Numbered from the stretch's first letter, positions 18,310-27,143 are shown. The stretch: DNA of 64,000 nt from Phycisphaerales bacterium UBA2421 (GCA_002343075.1 DDRH01000067.1:307502-371501), one strand, 5' to 3'. Made by a program: numbers and translations. Notes: a model not told the origin generated them from the sequence alone.

Positions 18310-19073
18310 TGAGCCGCGATCGGCCGGCGGCGCGCTTGATTAAATGTGCTGGCGATCTCTTCAAACCGTCGCGAATACGGAAGCCGATCGCGCTTGCCGA
18401 TATCCTTGCCGAGCAAATCGCGCAGTTCCGTGCGCTCTTCGATCGAAAGCTCTGGTGGGCTACTCGCCGCCTCGCCCAACCTGGGGAGTTTGCCGGCCTT
18501 GCGAGTGGTGAGCAGGTGCCGCCAGACTTCGGCCCGATCGGGCTTGGGATCGGGCAGATCGGCGATGTACTGTTCAAACAGCGACTCGAAGTGCGGGGTG
18601 TACGGCAGATCATCCGCCGTCCTGCCGACGCTTAGATAGACCTCGACAAGCCTGCTTCGCCGCACAGGTGCCCGCGGGACCACCCCCGGAAACAGCCCCG
18701 CCGCCGGGCGAGCGTCTTCCACTGCCGCGGCGGAGGTGGTTCGGTCGATGATCAGCATCACCACCCCAAACGCGTCGCGAATGGTCGCCCGAAACCCACG
18801 GCTCACCGGAACCGGCGGACTGACGAACGTGATGTTCAGCTTCTCCCGATCGGCATAAATCTGCCGGACGTCGTCCACAAGAAAATATGTAGCGTCGGTG
18901 GGTAAATCCGGATCGTCGTGTAACACAAGCTGCGACCCGCTCTGGCCGATCGAAAAGACGGCGAGGTTGCGATCCTCCCGTTCGAGCTTCAGCCCGAGCA
19001 AATCCCGATAATGCCGTACTGCCGCCGGCAGGGCACTGACTCGGAGGAGGATGCGATCAATCCCACGGAGCAT
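18273..19073 (-). CDS. VOC (glyoxalase-fold) protein with repeated C-terminal motif
   Basis: 266 residues in two parts. Residues 1-112 form a VOC domain of two beta-alpha-beta-beta units (ALPAAVRHYRDLLGLKLERE; FRATIRDAFGVVMLIID). The usual metal ligands are not all obvious, so enzymatic activity is doubtful. Residues 140-266 are a separate helical part. It carries two copies of a motif, LPYTPHFESLF...VWRHLLTTRK at 156-192 and LPYSRRFEEIA...LWRAIATLSK at 231-266, with Leu-to-Trp spacing of 28 and 27 residues. Dockable roles such as protein or nucleic-acid binding are possible but not shown. Convergent with, and overlapping, the glycosyltransferase gene. Confidence 0.72.
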   Translation of the reverse strand: MLRGIDRILLRVSALPAAVRHYRDLLGLKLEREDRNLAVFSIGQSGSQLVLHDDPDLPTDATYFLVDDVRQIYADREKLNITFVSPPVPVSRGFRATIRDAFGVVMLIIDRTTSAAAVEDARPAAGLFPGVVPRAPVRRSRLVEVYLSVGRTADDLPYTPHFESLFEQYIADLPDPKPDRAEVWRHLLTTRKAGKLPRLGEAASSPPELSIEERTELRDLLGKDIGKRDRLPYSRRFEEIASTFNQARRRPIAAHQLWRAIATLSK

Positions 19074-19159
19074 GGTGCGTGGTTATGCCTTAAACGGAAC
19101 TCGCCTCAAACGGAGCTCAATGTCTCGTGCTCAACACCGGCGCTTCCAGATATCGACGT

Positions 19160-20560
19160 TCAACCCGCAGTGGTTTGCGCCGGTTCCTCTTCCGTGAGTG
19201 CCGCCTGTTCCTTCTCGCTCGGCGAGTGGAAACCACCGAACATCACGAACGCGCCGCCTGTTAAGTTCCACAAGATCTGCACCAGCCGGATGCACATCGT
19301 CAGTGCGAATGCCTCTCCGATCGTCACGCCTCTGCTGCGCGTGAGTACAATCGCGAAAAACTCCATTACGCCCGCCCCCTGCGGGGAAATGGGGATCGAG
19401 CCACTCAGGACGATCACCGGGACGGCCACAAAATAGTACCACCACTCCAGAGGCAGGCTGAATGCCATGCCACACATCATCGCAGACACAACCACCGTTC
19501 CGTGTACTGGAAAAGTGAGCAGCAGCGCCGCCACGATCAGCCCCGGCCGGTGGCGATAAAGTTCCATCGTCTCCAGTGCCTTGCCGACCTGAGTTTGCAT
19601 TGGTAAGCGACGGAGCAGAAACCCAAGCCCGGTCCATCGCCGGAGCCTGCCGGAGTAGAAGACCGCCAAACCCACAGCGCATGCCCCTAGAATCGCCATC
19701 GATCCCAGCGACACCTGCATGCACTTTCGCGTCGCCGGGTCATGTGCGTCGGTTGCGGTCAGCCATTGAAATGTCGCCATCGACCCGCCGAGGATGACCA
19801 ATGCCACCAGGCCAATGATGCGGTCAATGATCACGCTCATCACGGCTCGCGTACGATGTGGCGTCTGCTTGGCAATGTACCACGCCTTGAGCACATCACC
19901 CCCGGTGCTGCCGGGCATGAAGCTGTTGTAGAAACAGCCGACCATGTTGAGCGCGAAAATGCGTCGAAAGGGCAGTTGAACTTCGATCGCCTTGAGCAGC
20001 CGTTGCCATCGAAGCGCGGTCAGCAGAAATACGACCGGAAAGATCCCGATGGCGATCCAGAGATATCGGGTCTGCGCCTGGGCAAACATGGTCCGTATGC
20101 CACGGTCAACCAGCGGGCTGGGCACCTTGAGGACAAACCCGCCGTCGACGTCGCTCGGCAGCACCCACCGCGGGCTTTCGCCCGAACCGCGATCGTTCGA
20201 CGCCGCGACGAGTAGACGCCGAACCTGCGGCGATTTCGGGTCGGCGGTGAGGTCCAACCCCAGCAGATACATCGTGGTGCCGTCGGTGAGCTTGAGGGTC
20301 TTACGATCGGGTCGATAGACCAGATCCCGGCCCAGCACACTTCCGCCGCTGTTTTCGATGTAATCGAGCCGGGTCTCTGGCAGGATTTCATCCGGAGCAC
20401 TGAGTTGTAACCGAACCTCGCGCGGGTAGGGGTTATCACTCACATTCACGGCAAGCACACGGTCGCGCAAAGAAATGTTGCTAAGGACAATGTAGATTCC
20501 CGCAACCGCGATCCCCCACCGCAGGACGAATTTGATCCACTTCTTTGCTGCCGGACTCAT
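19160..20560 (-). CDS. UPF0104/LPG-synthase-type flippase-like membrane protein
   Basis: About 466 residues. The membrane core matches the UPF0104 (YbhN/AglD, lysylphosphatidylglycerol synthase TM region) family: LTALRWQRLLKAIE, FALNMVGCFYNSFMPGSTGGD, VIIDRIIGLVALVI and SGSIPISPQGAGVMEFF. A soluble stretch of about 130 residues is inserted between the first and second membrane segments (roughly residues 30-160) and is beta-rich. The gene's own ATG at 20560 (MSPAAKKW) starts just before the first membrane helix; an in-frame start at 20599 would add 13 basic residues. Such proteins are implicated in lipid or lipid-linked sugar flipping, but no substrate is indicated here. Confidence 0.82.
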   Translation of the reverse strand: MSPAAKKWIKFVLRWGIAVAGIYIVLSNISLRDRVLAVNVSDNPYPREVRLQLSAPDEILPETRLDYIENSGGSVLGRDLVYRPDRKTLKLTDGTTMYLLGLDLTADPKSPQVRRLLVAASNDRGSGESPRWVLPSDVDGGFVLKVPSPLVDRGIRTMFAQAQTRYLWIAIGIFPVVFLLTALRWQRLLKAIEVQLPFRRIFALNMVGCFYNSFMPGSTGGDVLKAWYIAKQTPHRTRAVMSVIIDRIIGLVALVILGGSMATFQWLTATDAHDPATRKCMQVSLGSMAILGACAVGLAVFYSGRLRRWTGLGFLLRRLPMQTQVGKALETMELYRHRPGLIVAALLLTFPVHGTVVVSAMMCGMAFSLPLEWWYYFVAVPVIVLSGSIPISPQGAGVMEFFAIVLTRSRGVTIGEAFALTMCIRLVQILWNLTGGAFVMFGGFHSPSEKEQAALTEEEPAQTTAG

Positions 20561-20915
20561 GCGTTGCGGGATTCTGCGAGCAAACCGCACGCGACGCAAC
20601 CCGCGGTCTGTTTCTCACCTCTGCTCACCCCTGCAGCAAGACCGCACCCGAGATCGATGAAACCCGCGGCAGGGCGGTGATAACCAACCGGCAGGCCAGC
20701 TATTCACTTGTCAAAGAACACCCCCAATCTACCCCCCTGTTGCGCCAGCCGTGTGCGCAAAGCGCAGCGCTCATGAGAAAAACATGGTTGAAGAAAGGCC
20801 AGTTGCGTTTTTCCGTCAAGCTGTTTCGCATTCACTTTAGGGATACCAAATGGACCAGATTTTTGTGGCAAACCGCCGGGGGAAGCGTAGGATCAAGCTG
20901 GAGGCCTGGCTCACG
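20561..20915. other. Intergenic region between flippase-like and PL9 genes
   Basis: 355 bases with no convincing gene on either strand. It separates two divergent genes and should hold both promoters. I see no clear sigma-70 pair, no long inverted repeat and no RNA-like structure. The only support near the right end is a GGAGG about ten bases before the ATG at 20916, which fixes the start of the PL9 gene rather than one of the earlier in-frame codons. Confidence 0.5.
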
Positions 20916-22556
20916 ATGAAGCGAAACAGTCCGTGGCGCGGCGTGTCGATGGTATTGTCTCTTTGCGTCTTTGCGACCCTGCGCAATCAACCGACGGCGC
21001 TCGCCGCCGACTGGTATGTGGCGCCGACGGGTCTGGATGCGAATAATGGGTCGCTCAATACTCCTTTCGCGACCATCACAAAAGCCGTCACCACCGCCGC
21101 CGCAGGCGACACGATCTTTCTCCGCGGTGGAACGTATAACGTCGCCAGCACCATCACCATCACCAAATCTGGTACGGCCTCGCTGCCATTGACGCTGCAG
21201 AATTATGCCAACGAGACGCCCGTGCTGAGTTACGGCGCGCAGGCGGTGGGCAGCAGCAGTCGAGGAATCGTGTTGCGCGGGGACCACTGGCGCATGAAAG
21301 GGTTTACCATTCAATATGCCGGCGACAACGGCCTGCTGGTGGCCGGTTCAAACAATGTGATCGACCGGTTGGTCGCACGACAGAACAACGACTCGGGTTT
21401 TGCCATCCAGAGCGTCAACAACAGCCGTCCTTCCAACAATCTCATTATTAACAGCGACTCATATGGCAATTACGACAATCAGGGAACCAGTTATGGCGAA
21501 AATGCCGACGGCTTTGCGGTGAAGTTTCGCGGGCTGGGCACGGGTAATGTACTGCGCGGCAACCGCGCCTGGAACAATTCCGATGACGGATACGACTTCT
21601 GGCAAGCCGAAAGCGGCGTGACCGTGGAAAACTGCTGGGCGTTTCACAATGGCCGCTCCTCGCTCTTTCAGGGCATCGGCACTTTTAACGGAGACGGCAA
21701 CGGCTTCAAACTCGGCCACGACAGCGGGACGCATGTGCTGGCCAACACCATCACCTGGGGCCACCCGACCCACGGCATCGATGTCAACGGAAACGCCACT
21801 CAACTAGAAGGCACCCCCCCGCTGATCGCGCACGGCGTGCAGATTTACAACAATACAGGATTCAACAACGCCGGCGATGACTTCTACTTCGATGAAAACC
21901 CGACCACAGCCACCCCGGCCACGAGCCATGTGTTGCGGAACAACGTTTCCATTCGTGTGTCGGGCAACTCACTGCTTAGCAACGTGACCGTTATCGCAGG
22001 CAACACCGCCGACCACAATACATGGAACGGCGTGCCGCTTGCGGCTAGCAGCTTTCATTCCCTGCTCGACCCGTTGACCGCACAAGGCATCTATAACCCT
22101 GCAACAGACCGCACCGGTGCAACCACGGCAGTCCACGCCACCGGCCCGGCAACCGGACCAAGGCAGGCTGACGGCAGCCTGCCCGTGCTGCCATTTCTCA
22201 GGCCAAAGTGGGGCACAAACCTCGTCAACTCCGGAACCAACGTCGGCTACAGTTTCGCATATGGCGCGCCCGATCTCGGTGCGTATGAAGCAGCGTTTCC
22301 CGGCGACACGAACTGGGACGGGCAGGTCAATCTGGACGATTTCACCGCGCTGGCGGCGGGGTTTGGGAATCCATCGAATATCGCCTCGGGCGACTTCGAC
22401 TTCGACGGCGTGACGACGCTGAACGATTTCACGATTCTCGCGTCGAATTTCGGCCTCAGCGTGCCCGCCCCACTCCTACGAAGCGCGCTCCCCGAGCCAG
22501 TGTTGGCGCCGGGTGTGATGATCGCCGTGGCATTGCTCCAGCGGCGCGGCAGATAA
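20916..22556 (+). CDS. Secreted PL9-like beta-helix protein with dockerin-like and PEP-CTERM-like tail
   Basis: 546 residues. Residues 1-31 are a signal peptide (cut near ALAAD). A right-handed beta-helix follows with the polysaccharide lyase family 9 hallmark NADGFAVKFRGLGTGNV, NNSDDGYDFWQ and VENCWAFHNG; Lys 203 lies where PL9 enzymes have their catalytic lysine. Near the end are two Asp-rich calcium-loop units, GDTNWDGQVNLDDF and GDFDFDGVTTLNDF, like a type I dockerin. The last 22 residues (LPEP, short hydrophobic run, QRRGR) resemble a weak PEP-CTERM surface-sorting signal. The ATG at 20916 is chosen for its GGAGG. It likely acts on pectic polysaccharide outside the cell. Confidence 0.85.
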   Translation: MKRNSPWRGVSMVLSLCVFATLRNQPTALAADWYVAPTGLDANNGSLNTPFATITKAVTTAAAGDTIFLRGGTYNVASTITITKSGTASLPLTLQNYANETPVLSYGAQAVGSSSRGIVLRGDHWRMKGFTIQYAGDNGLLVAGSNNVIDRLVARQNNDSGFAIQSVNNSRPSNNLIINSDSYGNYDNQGTSYGENADGFAVKFRGLGTGNVLRGNRAWNNSDDGYDFWQAESGVTVENCWAFHNGRSSLFQGIGTFNGDGNGFKLGHDSGTHVLANTITWGHPTHGIDVNGNATQLEGTPPLIAHGVQIYNNTGFNNAGDDFYFDENPTTATPATSHVLRNNVSIRVSGNSLLSNVTVIAGNTADHNTWNGVPLAASSFHSLLDPLTAQGIYNPATDRTGATTAVHATGPATGPRQADGSLPVLPFLRPKWGTNLVNSGTNVGYSFAYGAPDLGAYEAAFPGDTNWDGQVNLDDFTALAAGFGNPSNIASGDFDFDGVTTLNDFTILASNFGLSVPAPLLRSALPEPVLAPGVMIAVALLQRRGR

Positions 22557-22575
22557 GATCGCGCGAGCGCACGCC

Positions 22576-23250
22576 CTACCGCATGACCCACTGCACCGCT
22601 GTCTCTGCGGCGTTGATTTCATCCTCGCCCGGATACACCTCGTCGCCGCGAATGTGGTAGTTAAGCTGCAGGGTTTTGCGGAGGATAAAAGTCTTGTCGG
22701 CCGCCTTGATTTCTGCAATTTCGCCGGAAAGACCTTCGACGAAAATGCTGAATCGACCTTTGCGTAGCTGCGTTTCCGGCCAGATCGCCACGCCGTCCTT
22801 CGCCTGCTCCTCGCCGACGAGAAGCGTGCCGGCGGTTTTGTAAAACGGTTCGAGAAAGGTCTTCTTTTCGCGTTCTTTAATCTTGTCAAAGACGATGCTT
22901 GGGACGCGCTGATCGCTTCGCAGCACTGTGCCATCGGGGGTGAGCATCTCAAACGACGGCAGGAATGACTGCTCGCGGTCGGTGGCGTTGGTGACGGTGT
23001 AGGTGAGGTACCAATATGCCTGGGGATTGGTCATTCCCGCGACTTCCACCACGATCCGCTGGGGTACGCCGTGAGTAAATCCAAGCTCCCAACTCGCAGG
23101 CACGAGCGCTGGTTTTGGATATCCGGCATCCACCGACGCCGACTGATTTGGTGCTTGTTCGTCAGCGAAGGCGCGTGCGTTATCGGACGAGCCGATCCAG
23201 CCCGCCAGAGCCAATGCCCCCGCGGCGAGGGTAAGCGGAAGTTTATGCAT
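22576..23250 (-). CDS. Secreted protein of unknown function
   Basis: 224 residues. The N-terminus is a signal peptide (MHKLPLT, Ala/Leu-rich core, cut near NARAFA). The mature part is beta-rich: VVEVAGMTNPQAYWYLTYTV and YTVTNATDREQSFLPSFEM look like an immunoglobulin-like or transthyretin-like sandwich, and the end reads FILRKTLQLNYHIRGDE. It is not a family I can name. The ATG at 23250 follows a GGAG about ten bases away; a TTG at 23259 would add three residues. It converges with the PL9 gene, leaving only 19 bases, and diverges from the GNAT gene. Confidence 0.68.
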   Translation of the reverse strand: MHKLPLTLAAGALALAGWIGSSDNARAFADEQAPNQSASVDAGYPKPALVPASWELGFTHGVPQRIVVEVAGMTNPQAYWYLTYTVTNATDREQSFLPSFEMLTPDGTVLRSDQRVPSIVFDKIKEREKKTFLEPFYKTAGTLLVGEEQAKDGVAIWPETQLRKGRFSIFVEGLSGEIAEIKAADKTFILRKTLQLNYHIRGDEVYPGEDEINAAETAVQWVMR

Positions 23251-23338
23251 GATGGACAAGCTCCAATTCGGTGAGAATCTGGGTGTAAATCTCGTTATTA
23301 TTTGCCCTTCCCGGGCCTTGGGGTATTTTGGGGCAAGT

Positions 23339-24355
23339 ATGTCTGCGCTGTCAAACTTGTTTCGCGCGCGCGACGTTCGCCCGCCGGTCTACCGGGCCGT
23401 GCTGCGCCACGAGATCGAGCAGGCCATGCGCCTGATCGTCGGCAACCACCGCGGGCCTGCCAGCGACGAGCAAGTTTTGGATTTCCTCTCGTTCGCCCTC
23501 GGCAGGGGCATCGATGTCGCTGCAACATGGGTTGCAGAGGTCGGTGGAAAGATCGAATGGGCGCTCCTTCCCGTGGTTAGCCCGGGCAGAACCATGCTGC
23601 TTTTTACGCCCGCGGCGCCTCCCCGGCGGGATTGCCTGGGGACGATCGCCGGGCTGAGCGACGCCGTCAGCGTGCATTTTGCCAGCCGGGGCGTGCAGCT
23701 ATCACAAATGCTCATCGACCCAAAGGCAACAGCACTCATTACGGCCTACCTCGCCTGCGGGTTCGTCCGGCTGGCCGAGTTGTATTACCTTCAGACCGAC
23801 ATTCGAGGCAACGAGCCGATGCCCGCACTGCCGCCGGGATGGGCCGTTTCGACTTACAGCGCTGAAGCTCACGCGGCGTTCGGTGAGGCGATTCTGGCGA
23901 GTTATCAGGGCAGCCAGGATTGTCCGTCCTTGAACGGGGTACGCGATGTGGAAGACGTCATCGCAGGGCACAAGGCCGCCGGGGACTTTGATCCCCGGCT
24001 TTGGTTTTTGCTGAGGGAAAGCGGAAAAACGTTGGGAACGCTGCTGCTCAACCGCTCTCCTGGCAATAACTCGGTTGAACTGGTCTATCTCGGAGTCGCC
24101 CCCGAGGCGCGTGGCCGGGGCGTGGGGGATTTTCTGATGGAGTGGGCCAGGGGCGTCTCCGGGCTGGAGGCCCGCAAGCATCTCTCGCTCGCGGTCGATT
24201 CGGGGAACCAGCCGGCACTTCGCTTGTATTACCGGCACGGGTTGATGCGAATCGGCTCTCGGGTGGCGATGGTTCGTGATTTGCGGGTATTGCAAGAGCC
24301 GGCGGCTGCGGAATCGGCCCCAGCTTTGGCCAACTACCCCCCCGCTGCGGAATGA
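23339..24355 (+). CDS. GNAT-family acetyltransferase, two-domain
   Basis: 338 residues with two GNAT-like halves. The C-terminal half has the acetyl-CoA loop VAPEARGRGVGDFLMEWARG and a later LAVDSGNQPALRLYYRHGL, both typical. The N-terminal half (VYRAVLRHEIEQAMRLIVG onward) looks like a degenerate copy without the R/Q-x-x-G-x-G/A loop. The start at 23339 (MSALSNLF) is preferred; earlier in-frame codons run into the divergent secreted-protein gene. The acceptor molecule is unknown. It is a single gene upstream of the dnaA leader. Confidence 0.82.
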   Translation: MSALSNLFRARDVRPPVYRAVLRHEIEQAMRLIVGNHRGPASDEQVLDFLSFALGRGIDVAATWVAEVGGKIEWALLPVVSPGRTMLLFTPAAPPRRDCLGTIAGLSDAVSVHFASRGVQLSQMLIDPKATALITAYLACGFVRLAELYYLQTDIRGNEPMPALPPGWAVSTYSAEAHAAFGEAILASYQGSQDCPSLNGVRDVEDVIAGHKAAGDFDPRLWFLLRESGKTLGTLLLNRSPGNNSVELVYLGVAPEARGRGVGDFLMEWARGVSGLEARKHLSLAVDSGNQPALRLYYRHGLMRIGSRVAMVRDLRVLQEPAAAESAPALANYPPAAE

Positions 24356-25023
24356 CCACCAGGCGAGCGGCACGGCCCTCGGGGGGCCAAAATTTCTAAT
24401 ATTTTTTACACTCCACAACTAATCCACACGCCCGATAAAAGCGTGTACGGGTCGTTGATATCAGTATTTTTTGGTTGAATCCCGCAATCCCCGCCTGTTG
24501 CCCGTTCGTTGTGAACGGAAAATCCCATAAACAAGGCCTTGTCAGTATAGAAAACGTGACTATCTTCGGAAGCACATTCAGGGATGAATAGAACCGTGTG
24601 AGCATAAGGCAAAGATTCGCCGGGTGCCAAAAACCAGTTGGCCGGGCGACAGATCTCCCTCGGAAGCCACGCTGCTCACGGCAAAGATCACTCAATCGAT
24701 CACATCGCACGGAAGCGAACCCTTCAAGGATGAAGAGGCGGGTCTGACCCACCCGCTTTGAGGCAAGACGTCTCAGCCCGCCCGGGGAAAATGTTCGGGC
24801 GCGCGGAAGTCTGGTCGTGCCTGAGGCAAGCCGTTTTGCCTTGGCCGAAGGGCCCCGTTGCGCACGAGGGTGGGCCGAAAGCGTTGCCGCAGCACCGAAG
24901 GCATGTGGAGGTTGCCTCGGAGCAGTCTGCGAAGCGCCAGGCAGACCGTCGTCTTTTCAGGGAAGGCGGCACGCGAAGTCTGCCTGTGACAGGGAACGGA
25001 AGGAAACGGAAAAGGAGATCCTC
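24356..25023 (+). promoter_or_regulatory. Long dnaA upstream region, possible origin and leader
   Basis: 668 bases without a convincing gene. The left part, 24,390-24,500, is clearly AT-rich for this genome and contains TAATCCACA at 24,420-24,428, one mismatch from the DnaA box TTATCCACA. I found no cluster of good boxes, so an origin is only possible. The right part, near dnaA, can fold: GTCTGC at 24,925-24,930 pairs with GCAGAC at 24,941-24,946, and that same arm inside CAGGCAGAC (24,938-24,946) can instead pair with GTCTGCCTG at 24,978-24,986. An AAAGGAG at 25,011-25,017 is the dnaA ribosome site. Confidence 0.4.
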
Positions 25024-26577
25024 GTGAGCTGCATTAGCGCACACGACCCACAGCTCGTGCGATTGGCAGATGCCATCGCCCAACGCGTTGGAGCACAACG
25101 CTTCAATGTCTGGTTCACCAATTCAACCAAACTCGATTTAAAGCAGGACGAACTGGAGATATCCGTCCCGAATGACTTCATCAGCGACTGGATCGACAAG
25201 CACTACACCCGCCCGATCCAGGAGGCGGCCAACGAAGTGCTGGGGCAGGAACTTTGCGTACGATTCTCCGTCGTACCGCAGTTGTTCGATACGGAGTCTG
25301 AGAACGATAACAGCGCACCGGTCGCGGCTCGCGCGAACGGCGGCTCTCGTGCCCTGGTAGGCGCGAAATCGCCCGCGGTGGTGATGAAGAGTGGTACACA
25401 CCGCCCGCCGATGTCGGCGAGTCGCCCTGCCGAGACACTTCGCCCGACCTTGCGCCCCAACGCGCGCCCGGCGTCGGAGCAGGATCGCGAGAGCATCGTC
25501 AACAACTATTCCAGCCGGGCACGGCTTCGGCATGACCTCGACAGCTACATTGTCGGCCACGGCAACCAGCTTGCATTCAACGCCGCAGTCTTTGTTTCGG
25601 AGTATCCCGGCGCGCAATACAACCCGCTTTTTGTGCACGGCTCGTGCGGGCTGGGCAAGTCGCACCTGCTGCAGGGACTGTGCAAGCGATTCATCGAACT
25701 GCATCCCACCAAGCGCTGGATGTATCTCACCGGCGAAGAATTCACCAACGAGTTTTTGACCGCGTTGCGCAACAGCCGGGTGGATGCGTTCCGCAGGAAG
25801 ATGCGCGATCTGGAATTGCTGGTGATCGACGATGTTCACTTCATGGCAGGCAAGACCGCGACGCAGGAGGAGTTCCTGCACACGTTTAATGCCATCGAAG
25901 CCATGGGAAAACAGGTGGTCCTGGCCAGCGATAATCACCCGAAACTGATCGAACGCTTCGGCGAATCGCTTGTCAACCGGTTCATGAGCGGCATGGTGGT
26001 GCGCGTCGACCCCCCGAACTTCGCGATGCGCTGCGACATTCTGAAGCAAATGAGCCACCGCGGGGGGTTTAAGGTTTGCGAAGACGTCATCACATGGATC
26101 GCCCGCCGGGTCACACAAAATGTCCGCGAACTTGAAGGCTCACTCACCAAGGTCAACGCACACATGCAGATGTCCGGGCAGAAGCAGGCCTCTCTGCAGC
26201 TTGCGCAGGAAGCGCTTGGTGATCTTGACAGGCTCATGGTGCAACCCGTGCGCCCCGACAACATCCTACTAAGCGTCTGTCACTACTTCGGCCTGGATCA
26301 CAAGGATCTCATGTCCGGCCGACGGCAGCGGACCATTTCGCTCGCCCGGAGTGTTGCGATGTTCCTCGTGCGCAAGACCGCCAAACTCAGCTTCCCGGAA
26401 ATCGGCATGAGAATGGGTAAGCGAAATCACAGCACAGTCATCAGTGCGTGCAGGCGAATCGAGCGTGCCGTGCTCAAAAATGAGATGCTCGCATGGACGA
26501 GCAACATCGGTGAGCGATCCGAAGAAGCTCAGGAATTGATCCAGCGGCTGGAAGACGCCGCGCGGGCGCTGAACTGA
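25024..26577 (+). CDS. dnaA: Chromosomal replication initiator DnaA
   Basis: 517 residues from a GTG at 25024, which has AAAGGAG seven bases before it; the open frame extends further up but codes low-complexity sequence. Domain I is residues 1-85 (QRFNVWFTNS). A variable Pro/Arg-rich linker follows to about 165. The AAA+ domain has Walker A GSCGLGKSH, Walker B LLVIDDVHFMAGK and an arginine-finger region LVNRFMSGMVVRVDPP. Domain IV has ISLARSVAMFLVRK and the box-binding GKRNHSTVISACRRIE. The canonical loop is GGRDHSTV; here Gly-Lys and Asn replace Gly-Gly and Asp. It is monocistronic, with a strong terminator downstream. Confidence 0.97.
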   Translation: MSCISAHDPQLVRLADAIAQRVGAQRFNVWFTNSTKLDLKQDELEISVPNDFISDWIDKHYTRPIQEAANEVLGQELCVRFSVVPQLFDTESENDNSAPVAARANGGSRALVGAKSPAVVMKSGTHRPPMSASRPAETLRPTLRPNARPASEQDRESIVNNYSSRARLRHDLDSYIVGHGNQLAFNAAVFVSEYPGAQYNPLFVHGSCGLGKSHLLQGLCKRFIELHPTKRWMYLTGEEFTNEFLTALRNSRVDAFRRKMRDLELLVIDDVHFMAGKTATQEEFLHTFNAIEAMGKQVVLASDNHPKLIERFGESLVNRFMSGMVVRVDPPNFAMRCDILKQMSHRGGFKVCEDVITWIARRVTQNVRELEGSLTKVNAHMQMSGQKQASLQLAQEALGDLDRLMVQPVRPDNILLSVCHYFGLDHKDLMSGRRQRTISLARSVAMFLVRKTAKLSFPEIGMRMGKRNHSTVISACRRIERAVLKNEMLAWTSNIGERSEEAQELIQRLEDAARALN

Positions 26578-26613
26578 CGTATCAGATTGCGCGTCGGTAA
26601 ACTGTAAAGACCA

Positions 26614-26656
26614 AATCAGCAGCTACCTTAAAAAGGTGCTGCTGATTCTCTTTTCC
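26614..26656 (+). terminator. Rho-independent terminator after dnaA
   Basis: Left arm AATCAGCAGCTACCTT (26,614-26,629), a three-base A loop, and right arm AAGGTGCTGCTGATT (26,633-26,647), with one bulged T. The tract CTCTTTTCCC follows at 26,648. It starts 37 bases after the dnaA stop. The opposite strand also has some T's after the stem, so it may serve the convergent yjbQ gene too. Confidence 0.85.
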
Positions 26657-26714
26657 CTGGTTTGCGAAACGTCGGCGCGTACCGCCACTTCTTCGATGTC
26701 GTGTAAACGTCACA

Positions 26715-27125
26715 TCAGACAACCACCGTACAGATCACTTTTCGCCGTCGGGGGCGCGTGTCGAAGTCGATCAAGGCTACCTGTTGCCACTCTCCTGTGA
26801 GCAGCTTTCCGCTTCCAAATGGGATGCAGATTCCGGTTCCGAGGACCGTCGAGCGTAAATGGCTGTGCCCGTTATCGTCGTTCCATGTGGCTTCGTGCTG
26901 GTAAGGCATATCGTCCGGGATGAGCCGCTGCAGGAGGTTGGGCAGGTCGTGCTTGACGAGTCCCGGTTCAAACTCAAGCGTTGTCACCGCCGCCGTTGAG
27001 CCATTGACGAAGATGTGGACCAATCCCTCACCCCGTTCGGTCCGAAGTTGCTCTGCGATCTGCGGCGAAAGGTTAACGATCTCGCCGTTTCCTTCCGTGG
27101 AAATATCGATGATGAAACGTCTCAT
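26715..27125 (-). CDS. YjbQ/UPF0047 family protein
   Basis: 136 residues from the ATG at 27125 (MRRFIIDIS). The family core is plain: GLVHIFVNGSTAAVTTLEFEP, DDMPYQHEATWNDDNGHSHL, and LGTGICIPFGSGKLLTGEWQ followed by VALIDFDTRP. These small trimeric proteins have been reported with weak thiamine-phosphate synthase activity, but a physiological role is not firm. An in-frame extension to 27512 runs over the next gene and is not credible. The ATG lies 18 bases from the divergent start at 27144, so the two must share a very compact promoter region. Confidence 0.92.
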   Translation of the reverse strand: MRRFIIDISTEGNGEIVNLSPQIAEQLRTERGEGLVHIFVNGSTAAVTTLEFEPGLVKHDLPNLLQRLIPDDMPYQHEATWNDDNGHSHLRSTVLGTGICIPFGSGKLLTGEWQQVALIDFDTRPRRRKVICTVVV

Positions 27126-27143
27126 TAGAATTACAATCAGAGC

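Noticed and set aside
24700..25010. RNase P RNA, SRP RNA or tmRNA in the dnaA leader
   Set aside because: None of the conserved cores (GAGGAAAGUC, GGAAGCAGCC or an alanine-like acceptor) could be found.
24817..25023. N-terminal extension of DnaA
   Set aside because: Low-complexity sequence with no resemblance to DnaA, and a good ribosome site sits directly before the GTG at 25024.
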